64,000 nt of DNA from Desmodesmus armatus (taxonomy: Eukaryota > Chlorophyta > Chlorophyceae > Sphaeropleales > Scenedesmaceae), in assembly GCA_007449985.2 (NCBI GenBank), contig VIIQ02000112.1, positions 124,001 through 188,000 on the forward strand, in the 5' to 3' direction. The position numbers and the translations under genes were made by a program. Position 1 is the first letter of the stretch, and every line of letters begins with the position of its first letter. Under the pieces are notes generated by a model that saw only the letters and a program-made list of their open reading frames with translations, was not told the origin of the DNA and searched no databases. Shown one piece after another: positions 45,161 through 56,000 of this stretch.

Positions 45161-45482
45161 TGGCTAATTAGCCCCTGGTGTACCTGGGGGTGAAGTGCAA
45201 TGTGTGCAAGACGGCGTCTATGCTGCTTTTGCTGCAACTGGAGTCACAACAAAAACTGACTTGGGCACACACACTCGTCATCTCGACTGGTCTTCACAAC
45301 ATATGTTACACCTGTTGGAAGCAAGTCATGTGTTGTGGCACCCCCTGGCTTGACAGCTCAACGATGGTAGAGAGAGGCCAGCAGAATCACACGGCACGCA
45401 GCCAAGACACCTTCATGTCACAGTGAGCCAAGGGTGTGGGGGGGGGGGGGAGCAAAGCACGCCTAGCTTCAGCTGCACATGC

Positions 45483-45554
45483 ATATGCATCACTATCCAC
45501 TTCTTTTCGTTGACAGACACGGCAGCTTCAGCCTCTGCGGTCTTACTACAACAC
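45483..45554 (+). repeat. Direct repeat, copy 1
   Basis: About 72 nt beginning TATGCATCACTATCCACTTC and containing TTTCGTTGACAGACACGGCA and GCTTCAGCCTCTGCGG. It is repeated 283 nt downstream with roughly 90% identity. It contains no open frame of note. It may be a degenerate tandem duplication with an insert. Confidence 0.85.
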
Positions 45555-45765
45555 AGCATGCAGCCAAGGCACCACGTCAAGCTGCATTACGGCAGCACAT
45601 CAAAATACACAACTGTGCCAAGCCCGGCTCAGGCCTTAGTGAGGGAGGCCATGCTGGCGATGCAGTTAGCACACAAGTGCTGCTGAGACGCCAGCAAAGC
45701 TGCAGCACCCTGTTTGCAAGGGCATGCTGCATGAACACCGTCACAAAAACACATGAACACCATGC

Positions 45766-45836
45766 TTATGCATCACTGACCACTTCATTTCGTTGACAGA
45801 CACGACAGCTTCAGCCTCTGCGATCTTACTACAACA
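45766..45836 (+). repeat. Direct repeat, copy 2
   Basis: Second copy of the 72-nt repeat, reading TATGCATCACTGACCACTTC and then TTTCGTTGACAGACACGACA. It ends about 45 nt before the TT9 stop codon region, so it may lie in the TT9 3' UTR. Confidence 0.85.
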
Positions 45837-45882
45837 TGAACACCATGCTGCTCAGGCTACACACAGGCCATGGGTCTGCTGG

Positions 45883-46242
45883 CTACCCCAAGTCCTCTGC
45901 ACTGTCCACAAGTGAGGCCTGTGCTATACTATTGGTCACCTGCAGCACAGCCTCCTGAACTTCAGCAGAAGCATCAGAGGTTTGGCCCACAAGGGCTGCT
46001 TGACCAGCAGCTGCACCTTCAACTGGGCTGTTCTGCTGCTGCTGCTGCTGCTGCTGCAGTGGCGCCTGCATTTCGGCCGTCGGCTGTTTGGGCAACTGCT
46101 CATATGGCGGCTGCTGTTCCGGCAGCCGGTCCTGCTGCTGCGGGTAATCCCCAGCCTGCTGCATAGGCTGCTGCAACTCCAGCTGCTGCTCCTGCCCTGC
46201 CTGCTGCTCAGATTCATCCTGCTGCGCCTCCTGCTGCTGCGC

Positions 46243-46276
<34 letters not shown>

Positions 46277-47472
46277 AGGGCCTGCTGCTCAGCATTCGCC
46301 TGTTGCACCACCTGCTGCTGCTGCTCCCGCCCCGCCTGCTGCTCATATTCAGCCTGCTGCCCCTCCTGCTGCTGCTGCTCAGCTTCAGCCTGCTGCGCCT
46401 CCTGCTGCTGAGCTGTACCACACATGGGCGCCAGTGCATCCCCATACAGGGCTTGCAGCCGTGCTGCATGCTGCTGCACCAGTGTCACAGCCAGTGCTGC
46501 CTTGTCCCCTGAGCTGAAGGCCAGCACCCAGTGACCGTCTGCCAGCTGACGCATCGCTGCAAGGAGCCCACCCTGCTTGGCACTTGAAGTCTGCAGCATG
46601 ACATGGCGAGGGGGCACAGCATGGCAAATATCAGAGGTTTGTGGCCTTGTCCTTGCCTGGTCCCACATACAAGACCCCCTGCAGGTGAAGGGGACACAGG
46701 ACCGTCCAACAGCTGCCTTGGTGCAAGTGACAGTCCGAGCAGCAGGCGGACAACAACTACTACCAGAACTGACGACCAGCTCCTTCCCACGCACCCCCAC
46801 CACCCTTCAGCATCCCCCCCCCCCCCCACACACACACTCCCCGTGGTGGCTAAACCCTCAATCCTACCGCTCCCCCTCCCTCGCACCTTGATGATGCTTA
46901 GCAGGCCCCTGACACTGGGGGCCTGCACTGCCTGCCCCTCAGCATCACCCCCCCCCCCACACACACACAAGCCAGCATGCATGTGCACGCATGCAGTCTC
47001 TCTGTCGACACACATGTTCATAGTATGCTAGCTACACGTGTAACCTCTGTGCCTAACACACCCCATGGTGGCTAAACCCTCAATCCTACCCCCCCCCCCC
47101 TCTCGCACCTTGATGATTCTCAGCAGCCCCCTGACACTGGGCCGCACATGCACGTGCAGCCACTTGCCGACCTGTGGGTCTGTGTAGGGCCGTGCCCCCA
47201 GCAGTGGGGCCACAGACAGCACCACACCAGCCTGGGGCCTACTGGGTGAGGGGTCTGCCAGCACTGCCACAGGCAGAGACCGCAGCAGGCTGCCGTGGTG
47301 CACACCACCTGCTGCTGCTGCTGCTGCTGGTGGTGGTGGGGCTGTGCCTGAGAGGCTGTGGGTGTTGCGGGTGGCGCCTGGTGTGCTGCTGGTGCTGCTG
47401 TTGATGTGTTGGGTGCCTGGCTCTGAGGGGCCTTGCAGTGCGGCCATCTGCTGCTGGGACAGGCCAGCCACT

Positions 47473-47514
<42 letters not shown>

Positions 47515-50500
47515 AGGCAATTAAGAGAGGGGCCAGGTGCTTGCATGTGACAAAAGGTGAAAAGCTCCTTGATTGGGATGACTTGCGACAGTTACCAGGC
47601 TGACACGACTGACATGCCCTGATGCCTGTGCAGCTTGCAGAACAACAACTCAAGGCAGGACAACAACATGCCGGCAACCAAACTGATTGCCTGCTGGCCG
47701 CCAACAAACCCACACATATGTAGACATCACCCCACCACATGTACATATACCTTTGTGGTCCCAGTGGTACCTCATACCCACCACCACCATATCCACCACC
47801 ACCACCACATGCCCGCCACCACCACCATCATGGGGGGGGCCCACCACATGCCCACCACCATACCCACCACCATACCCACCACCACCACCCTCCACACACC
47901 TGCAAAGTACACGCGGCGCTCCTGCCCCGGTGCGAAGGACACCACACAGGGCAGTGCAGAGCCAGGAGCAAGGTCCACCTGGTAGCCCTCCTGAATGTCA
48001 ACCTGCTTCAGGTCAGACTCACTCACTGTGGGGACTGGAGGGGTGAATGGCACACACCCTACACTCAGCAGCTGCGAGCACGGAGGTAAGCAGGAACAGG
48101 GGGAGGACGTAGGAGTTATGGACGACACAGATGGCACAGCAGTCGTTCAGCCAACACTGTGACGGCAGCTGCGTGACCTGAAACCAGTCAGCCAGCAGCC
48201 AGCCGATATGCATGCGGTCGGTGTCTTTTTTCTTCGCCCACCTCCCCCGCCAGCCGGGGAGTCAACTCCCCCTCCCTCCAGCTACCACCCAGCCCCCCCC
48301 CCCCCCAGCAGCCACGCACCTCCTGGACCTGTGTCAGGGCCACCACCCGTTGCACCGCCAAGTAACACTCCAGAGCCGCCTGGGCCGACACACTGTGCTG
48401 ACCCTCACCCTGCTGCTGCTGCTGCCTGGACCCCTGCTGCTGCTGCTGCTGCCGCTGCTGCTCCTGCAGCGCCCTTAGCACAGGCCACACCCCCCGCCCC
48501 GACATGAGCTCAGCACTGCTGGCCCTTAGCACAGGCCTCAGCATCATATCCCTGGAGATAGGCCACTCCACCCCCAGAAGTGGGAACACTGCCTCACACC
48601 ACATGCTGCCCAGCTGCTGACCAAACACTGCATGAGCAGCATCCAGCGCCTCCTGCAGCAGCTGCTGCTGCTCAGGGTTTAGGAGTGATGCACGCGGCTC
48701 AAACCCTAGGCTGGACTGTACGCTGATTGCCCGTGTGGTGGATAAGGGGGGCATTGGAGGGGCAGGCTCTAGGCCATGCTCTGCAGCAATCCTAAGCTGC
48801 TGCTGCTGCTGCTGCTCAGCAGCACGTCCAGTGCTGCTGCTGACCGGACCCTGCCTGCTGCTGCTGCCGCTGTTGCTGCGGCTCAAGCCGTCCCTGCTGC
48901 TGCTGCTGCTGCCGTCGGCCCCAAAGCCCCACCCAGTGCCGTCATCACCCTCATCCCCCTCACCACCAATGCTTTGAGAAGGCCGGTGCTGGTGCCGGTG
49001 CTGGCCAGCAGCAGCATCTCCAGCAGCGGCAGCAGCAGCAGCCCCTGTCACTGCACTTACAGGCAGCAGCTGGTGCAGCAGCCAGCCCAGGAGCCATAGG
49101 CCCATCGGCGGCATGCTGCGCAGCTGCAGCAGCTGCATCAAACCGGACAGCAGCTGGGGACCAAACCCGGCAAACGTACTGCTGCCAGGCGTCACTGCTG
49201 CTGCTGCTGATGGCGGGTCACCAGCCGCCTGCCGCTGCTGCTGCTGCTGCTGCTGCTCTGCCTGCGCCCCCCACTGGTCTAGTGACCGCAGGTACTCCAC
49301 AGCCCTGCTGCTGCTGCTGCCGGTGTCACTGCTGCCATCGCTGCTGCTGCTGCTGCCAGTGGCGGTTGCGCTGTCTGGCAACTGCCTAGGCAAGTACTGC
49401 TCTGTAAGCAGCAGTAGCAAGTCAGCCTGCTGAGGTATGCTGCTGCTGCCGCTGCTGCTGAAAGCACCTGCTGCTGGTGCAGGTTTTGAGCCATCCCCCA
49501 GCACGCCTTGATGCACCACCCCTGATGCTGCAACCCCAACAGGCCCTGCTGCTGCTACCTGCAGCTGCTGGTGCAGCAGCTGCACCAGCGCTTCCAGACT
49601 GCTACTGCCTGCGCTAGCCCTACCCCCCTGCTGCTGCAAATGCTTGCGAGGCAGCAGCGACAGTGAAGACAGCAGCTCCGGCTGCAGGCTCTTGCTGTTG
49701 ACTATCGCAACGAACAACCGCAGCACTAGCAGCACCGGCAGAGGCTGCCCACTCTGCAACATTGCCAGCAGACAAGCTCGGCAGCTGCTGCCAGCGCTGC
49801 TGCTGCTGCTGCTGTTGTCCGCCCGGCTGCTGCTGCTGTCCTGCAAGGGGTGGTTGCTGCTGCTGGCGCTGGTGCTGGGGGCTGGCGGCTGCTGCGCTAC
49901 ACCACAGGTCAGTGCCAGCAGCAGCTGCTGCAGAAGGGGCTGGTAGGCCACTAGCAGGAACACACGCTCCAGCACATACACAGCACATACAGGACGCACC
50001 TTGCCAGGACCTGGCTGTCGAGCTGCTGCCTCTGGTCCCCATGACCCGCTGCCCCAGCTCCAATGCCTGTAGTGACCCCCTCCTGCTGCTGCTGCTGCTG
50101 GGCGTGGTGACCCGACCGGGGTGCCAGCAGCAATGCCGCTGCTGTTGCGGTGCAGGCTGCTGCGATGGGCGCTGCTGCCGGCTGCTGCGGCGGCCTGCTG
50201 TGCTGCTCCGGCCTGCATGAGGGGCCTCAGCAGCAGCGGTCGCACCACCCACTGCCACAGGCTGGCGGCCAACAGCTGGGAGATACTGGGCACACCTGCG
50301 GGAATGAAACACCAAACATGTTGTGTTTGCCACATTTGCAGGCTTTCAAGCAAAGCGCTTGGCAAACCTGCACTGCTCTAGTGTAGGACGTACTGCATCG
50401 TTGCAACATCTGCTTTGATAAACCCACAAGCATCATGCATCCCATGCCAATATACGACAGTCTGTCACAAGCTGATGGGTTGTTCAGAAACGCTCAGGAC

Positions 50501-52791
50501 ATTCCTGCCAATCAGCCCTTGATTGTACTATCATTATCACCACTGCTTGATTGGGATGCCAGCTACTGTGGATGCTAATCGTGGCCTCTGCCTGCCTGTA
50601 GGTGCATACCTAGGCTGAGCAGGTCACTGACGTATGACAGCACGTCCTCTGTCTCAGCCAGTTGAGAGTCGAGGGATCCCAGCGCCTGAGCACCTCCGGC
50701 TTCACTTGCAGCAAGGTGGCGGTCAAGCAGCTGCAGCACCACACATCACACCCCACAGCACAGCACGGCACAGCACAGCATGTAGCACCATAACGTCAAC
50801 AGTTCGTTGATTATGATTGCCGTCAGGATCATTGATATGTAATACATAGGCAGCGGCACTATCATCAAGCTGTAAGGTGCATGACCCTCCATGCCTCACT
50901 GCAGCGAAGTGGGCGGCAAGTTGTGCACCAGGCTGCAGGGTTCACCCAAGCCGCCTGACAAGAACGCAGCCACCACCGCACCAGTCTGCCGGCCTGCTTA
51001 GAATTCTGCGACTGCAACTGCATATGCACCTCTTGGGACTGCAGAGCCCCCCCCCCCCAACCACCACCCTCTCCCCTTTCTCCCACCTACATTACCCCCC
51101 CCCCCCCCTCCCCCCCCCCCCCCCCACACACACACACTGCCCCCCCCCCATCCCCTTTCTCACCTGCACCTGTTCTGCCAGGTAGTGTGCCACCTCTGTG
51201 AAGTACTGGCAGGCTGGTGCTGCGCTGACAAAGCTGATGATGTCGGGGTCTGGCACGCTGTACACATTCAGCGTGAGGGTGCGCACCGCTGCACGCACCA
51301 TGCCCTCCCTGTTGTGCGCTAGGCGGATGGCGCGGGTGTAGAGCGGGAAGCCCCTGCCTGTGCTGCTGCTGTTGAGGAAGAAGTGAACCGTGCCTGTGGC
51401 AGCCAGCAGGTGACACATCAGATCAGACAGCTTCAAGATGTGTTTTATCTGTTTGCGTCACATCAGCATGGTCATGTCCACAAAGTTGAGCCAGTCGTGG
51501 GCCATCAATCCCACCCCCCCCCCTCCCCTGACCCACATAACCCTCCCAGCAATCAGACATGCAGCCTTCCCCCTGGCACCCTTGATGGCATTCCTGTGTA
51601 CCTGTGTTGAGTTTGAGGCTGATCGTCTTGAGGAAGCTGATGTAGTAGCCCAGCACCTCTTCATCAGAAAAGTCAAAGTCAAGGTCAACGATGTTGTTGA
51701 TGTGGTTGTTGCTGAACAGGAAGAAGATGCCCGTCTCACTGCGAACATTCTGGATGATGATGCTCAACGTTTGGAGGACCTGCGGGCAGTGGCAGGTGTA
51801 TGTCTTTGAGCGGCACAACACTGGGAGCACCCCGGGGAAAGAGATATGGGGCGAGGATGACCTAGCCCTACCTGCACATGGTAGTGAGGGTGGAGTTGGG
51901 GTGGCGGGAAAGATGCAGCCGTGGACCCAACAGCTACTGCTAGCAGCATTGCACAGGAATGATCACTTGGGAGGGTGTGAGGCCTGGTATGCGTTGCTTG
52001 GAGGGCCGTGGCTGTTGTCAGGCTGGCTGCTCGAGGTGGTTAGTCACCCACCTGCTTGGCCACCTCCCCGGTCCTGTTGCTGGGCTGCAGCAGCACCTTG
52101 TGCAGGTAGGTGAGGATGTTGTTCTCCAGGAAGAAGTCAAAGATGCGAGGCTCATTCTGGTCGCCCCACAGAATGTACTCTGCGGGTGCAAGGCAAGGAG
52201 GTTGGGTCACGTCCCTAGTGGTTCACCCAGCTGCATATGGACACTGGTTACACATGTCCTGGCTGTTGGCGGCAAGGACTGTGGCTGTGCCAGGCATCGA
52301 TCCTTTCTTAGAAGCAGCATATTGCTGGTTCTTGGCGTCCCCACCTACCTGCTATGGTGCGGATTGTTTCCACGACCACTGCACGGTTGTGCTCTGTCAC
52401 AACACCTGTGAAGCAGATCAATAAGGTGAGGGTGCAAGTGATGTGCCACTGCCTTGAACGAAACTTATTGTTGCTATGGTCATATAGTGGCCTGAGCTGG
52501 CACAGGCAGCTGCTGATGCAGGCATTGTTGCCTCGCAACTCCTGCTGTTGTGATGATTGCCTTGCCATCATCATCAGCTGCTGCTGATGTTGTCCTACTG
52601 TCAAACTTGAACCACCACAAGTAAGCCTTTGCATTTGATATGACAGTGAGCCTCAACAGCTCCAGGCTCAACCAAGTCTACCCACCATTCCTCAACAAGA
52701 CATCATACAGCTCTCCAAGCTCCTCCAGGGTCCATTTACGACTGTTTGCGGTGGCAGGTTTGAACCAATTGCTCCAGAAAGACTTCTGCAT
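45883..52791 (-). CDS. TT9: TT9/GFS9-type CLEC16A homologue (FPL domain), Golgi/endosome trafficking
   Basis: Plant TT9/GFS9 is a peripheral Golgi protein needed for vacuolar transport; animal CLEC16A acts in endosome and mitophagy control. Ten exons in coding order: 52791-52686, 52405-52349, 52179-52052, 51779-51602, 51393-51164, 50730-50610, 50295-48320, 48071-47900, 47470-47109 and 46590-45883, 1345 residues. The N-terminus MQKSFWSNWFKPA leads into the FPL domain: EYILWGDQNEPRIFDFFLEN, VLQTLSIIIQNVRSE, FDFSDEEVLGYYISFLKTIS, HNREGMVRAAVRTLTLNVY, PACQYFTEVAHYLAEQ. The plant-type C-terminus is also present: ALPCVVSFAPGQERR, PQAGVVLSVAPLLGARPYTD, GKWLHVHVRPS and DGHWVLAFSSGDKAAL. Exon 7 has a large Ser/Gln/Ala-rich insertion of several hundred residues. 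The last exon adds a ~150-residue Gln/Ala/Glu tail coded by CAG-rich DNA. I skip the frame at 48190-48080 because direct joining of exons 7 and 8 matches the plant protein spacing. It lies 253 bp downstream of NUP85 on the same strand. Confidence 0.94.
46800..46990 (-). repeat. Intronic copy of TT9 exon-9 edge with poly-C and (CA)n
   Basis: The exon 9 donor (ATCATCAAG/GTGCGA at 47109/47108) and flanks recur in the next intron as GTGGCTAAACCCTCAATCCT, CGCACCTTGATGATGCTTAG, CCCCTGACACTGGGGGCCTG. C runs and CACACACA flank each side. The minus-strand reading is APSVRGLLSIIK followed by a donor-like GTGCGA. A further copy lies at 44992-45160. Confidence 0.85.
47777..47890 (-). repeat. CCA-rich imperfect microsatellite in TT9 intron 8
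   Basis: The plus strand is a run of CCA, CAT and ACC triplets broken by a G7 tract, and it abuts the exon 8 donor at 47899. On the coding strand it is G/T-rich (GGT repeats), so it follows the donor with several GTGGTG-like decoys. Confidence 0.85.
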
Positions 52792-53044
52792 TGTTGCTGG
52801 CAGTGGCCCTGGCCAAAACTACATGGTTGTGCTGTTGCCAGATCAGATGGTGTCCAAGCAGTGAATGTGGCCGTGGGCCATGTGCGTCACCAACCGGACA
52901 AGTACAGTAGAGTCCGTGTGCATTGCACGTCCTTCGGTTTGGCCAAAGGCGTCCGTAGGACACATGATGACTCAACCCCAGAATTTCAAGGGGGAGTGAC
53001 AGCTGTGACTATCATACGAAAAATCAACCTGTGTCCTTACATGC
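52792..53044 (-). promoter_or_regulatory. NUP85 3' end and TT9 promoter region
   Basis: Only 253 bp lie between the NUP85 stop (53045) and the TT9 start (52791), both minus. The NUP85 3' UTR and the TT9 promoter must overlap or abut. No specific element was identified. Confidence 0.4.
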
Positions 53045-56000
53045 CTACCAAGCATGCACACCCTGCTCGACCACATGGGCCCTTGCCAACCCCCTGCACA
53101 GCGCCAGGCGCACTGCATTGACCGCTGGCGCATCTGGTGCCAACGACGGCCAGTCGACACCCGGCAAGCTGCCGTGACTGCCCTCTAGCACCGCAGCTGC
53201 CACAGAGGGCAGGCCCATGCTGGAGCAGCGCATCAGCTTCAGGAGGCCCTGAACCTCTGCCCGACTGAACGGCATGTATGTGCTTTCAAGCACAGGTGCG
53301 AGGAAGAGCAGCAGCGGTAGCCGCACAGCCGCAGGGGCCAACCCTTCCAACAGCAGCTGCTGCACCGGCTGCCGCAAGTCCGCATACGCCGCCTGCAGCA
53401 GTGCCACCTGCTGCTGCGACACACCCTGCTGCAGCGCACCGCGATCCTGACCCCTGCTGCCGCCAACCATGACACCCTTCAGCTGGTCCTGCTGCATTGG
53501 CTGTTGGCAGCTGCGGACCTCCTGCACTGCCTGCTGCAGCTGCAGCACAGCTCTCAAGAAGTGCAGCTCAGGGTAGCGCTGTGTGCGCTGCTGCTGCTGC
53601 TGGCTGTCATCTGCACTGCCATCTGCCTGGCTGTCGGGCAAGTTGAGCAGCAGGGGCTCCAGATCAAACAGCTCTGGCAGCTCCAGTGGAGTCGCCTGGA
53701 GGTTGCCAGTCTGCAAACACAACAGCCATCATGTTGCACAGAATTTCAAATTCCCTGCAATCTTCCAGGCGGCATCTCCAAGCAGCATGCTGTCCTAGCA
53801 TGCAGAGCATGCCATATGCACTACACTCGCAAAAAAACTGACCCAAACAATACACACCTGACAACACACAGCATCGACGCTCAACACAAGCATCTTGCGG
53901 CATGTTGTTTGGATGCACAATGGCACAGTGACGGCCCTACCTGAGCAAGCAATTGCTGCTGGATTTGGGCAATGAGTGGCGCCACCAGCTCTGCACACAG
54001 CTGTGGGTCGTGTGCCTGCAAGGCCCACTGCAGTGCGGCTGCCATCTGGCCCGACTGCCATGCAGCAGCTGCCAGGCGCTTTGCCAAGCTGTAGGCGGCT
54101 GCTGTGAGGTCATGACGCCTAGCCAAAGCCAAAGCCTGCCCAGCTGCATGCCGATCACTCCTTAGGTACTGCAGCAGCAACAAGGCGACATGCACGGGAA
54201 GGATGGAACCAATCATGCACACCCAAACAAGACAGTTGCTGCAGCAGTTTGAGCTAAGCTTGAGTGGAATGTTGTATCACAGCCCTTACAATACGCAGGC
54301 AACAGCTCTCTCTGAGCAACAGCTCTCTCTGAGTGGTCCACTGTTTGCACGTGCTGCAAGCAAGCAGCTCAGCAAACCCAGCACAGCTACGAATGCAGGC
54401 ATGGCTGGACTCAACTGAGGGGCAAGCAGCTCACGACAGATGCCTGCAGGTCACTCACTGGGCTTGTGTCCAACAGAGCCTCCAGGGCCTCTGCCCCGTA
54501 CACAGGGCACCAGGCCAGGTACTCAGCACCCAGCAGCCATGTTGAGGCAGCTCCTGCCAGGACCTCCACATAGTTCAGTAGGAAGCTCTCAGCCTGGTCA
54601 CACCCCATGTGCGGCAGCGGGCGCGAGATGACACGCGCCGCCTCTGGCAAGCCCCTCATGACTTCAAAGCTGTGTGCCACAAACTGCAGGCTGGTGTAGC
54701 TGCAGTTGGTGGTCAGGCGGATGATCTCCTGCACCTCCTGCTGACATGCTGCCAGCAGCAGCTGCGCGCAAGAACAGGACGGTAAACAACAAGACGCAGA
54801 CTTGAATGGGGCGTGCCAAGCATCCCTCTGAGCATCTGAGGTCTAAGTGTGCTGGCTGGGGGCAGCAGGTGGGGCAAAGAAGGTGCAGCTGCTGACACCA
54901 ATGTGCCCTGCCGTCCGGAATGGTGAAATGCATCAAACACAGCCTCCCACGACAGTCCAGACTGCCAGTGACAACCCAGATAGGGCGACTCACTGCAGCT
55001 GCACACTCATGTCACCCAGCATCAAACCCTGAATCGTCAACTGTGCCACCACCCACAGGGCTGAAGCTCTGACACTGACACCGTGGGCCATGAAGCAAAA
55101 TGACAGAGAACCCAAAAGCCAGGAACCAACTCAACGATAGAGTACTCCCTGTCAGTGTGCCGCAGGTGTCACACAGGATATTCACAAGAAACATGACCTC
55201 ACACACCCGCAAATCCCAGGCGTCACAGCAGACAGACCCAGGTCTCAGCACACACCTCATGGAAGAAGTCTTGGAACTCCCTGTCTGTGTGTCTAGGCTG
55301 GCCCCTGATCTTGACAGCTGCATTGACCAGGTCCTTGAGCCGAATGAGCGGCAACTCCCTGTGCTGCCACAGCAACATGCCTGTCAGCAGCTCCACCCAG
55401 TTCCAGGAGGCCTTGGCCATCTGCTTGCACGCGGGACTCTGCTCGGGGCGCTGTCCGATGAAGTCTGTGCACAGCATCTGCAGCAGGGCGGCCAGGCCTG
55501 CAAAACAACCACCAGCAGTCCACAGCGTACGCAACACAGTTGAACAAACACCTTCAAGGTTACCTGATGTTGACACAAGGGTGAACAACCACAAGACATA
55601 TTACCCGTGCAGCACGCTCAGGGCGGGTGATGGTAACAACAACTACAACCGACAAGGTGTGTGATTTGTTACAACAGGTTTGAGTTGCAGTTGTGCCCTC
55701 ACCTTTTGCTGCAGCAGCGTCTGCATCCATAAGCTCCTGCAGCAGCTCATTCCTGTGGTGGAACAGGTCACTAACCCTGCAGGCAACAACACAACAGCCA
55801 TGCAGGGCTACATTAGCAAAGTTGCCAAACACCATATTGGAGATGTGGGTAACTTGCAGCCCACTTGTCTTTTCTAAATACAACGGCATGCCTGGCTCGC
55901 TTGTCTTGAAGCACAGCCCCGCAGTACAAGTTGGGGGGGGGGGAGTACCTAACGAGGTCGGTACCTAACCAAAAAACGAGGTCGGCTGACCACTGCATCC

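Larger units (their letters stand above)
44192..45882. other. Convergent intergenic region between coiled-coil gene and TT9
   Basis: 1.7 kb without a recognised gene. It contains a copy of the TT9 exon 9 edge with poly-C and CA repeats at about 44992-45160, a ~72-nt direct repeat at 45483-45554 and 45766-45836, and several C or G runs. Open frames are short and repeat-driven. Confidence 0.6.

Noticed and set aside
48080..48190. Frame VTQLPSQCWLNDC as an extra TT9 exon
   Set aside because: It cannot be joined in phase to the next conserved exon, and direct joining of 48320 to 48071 gives the spacing seen in plant TT9.
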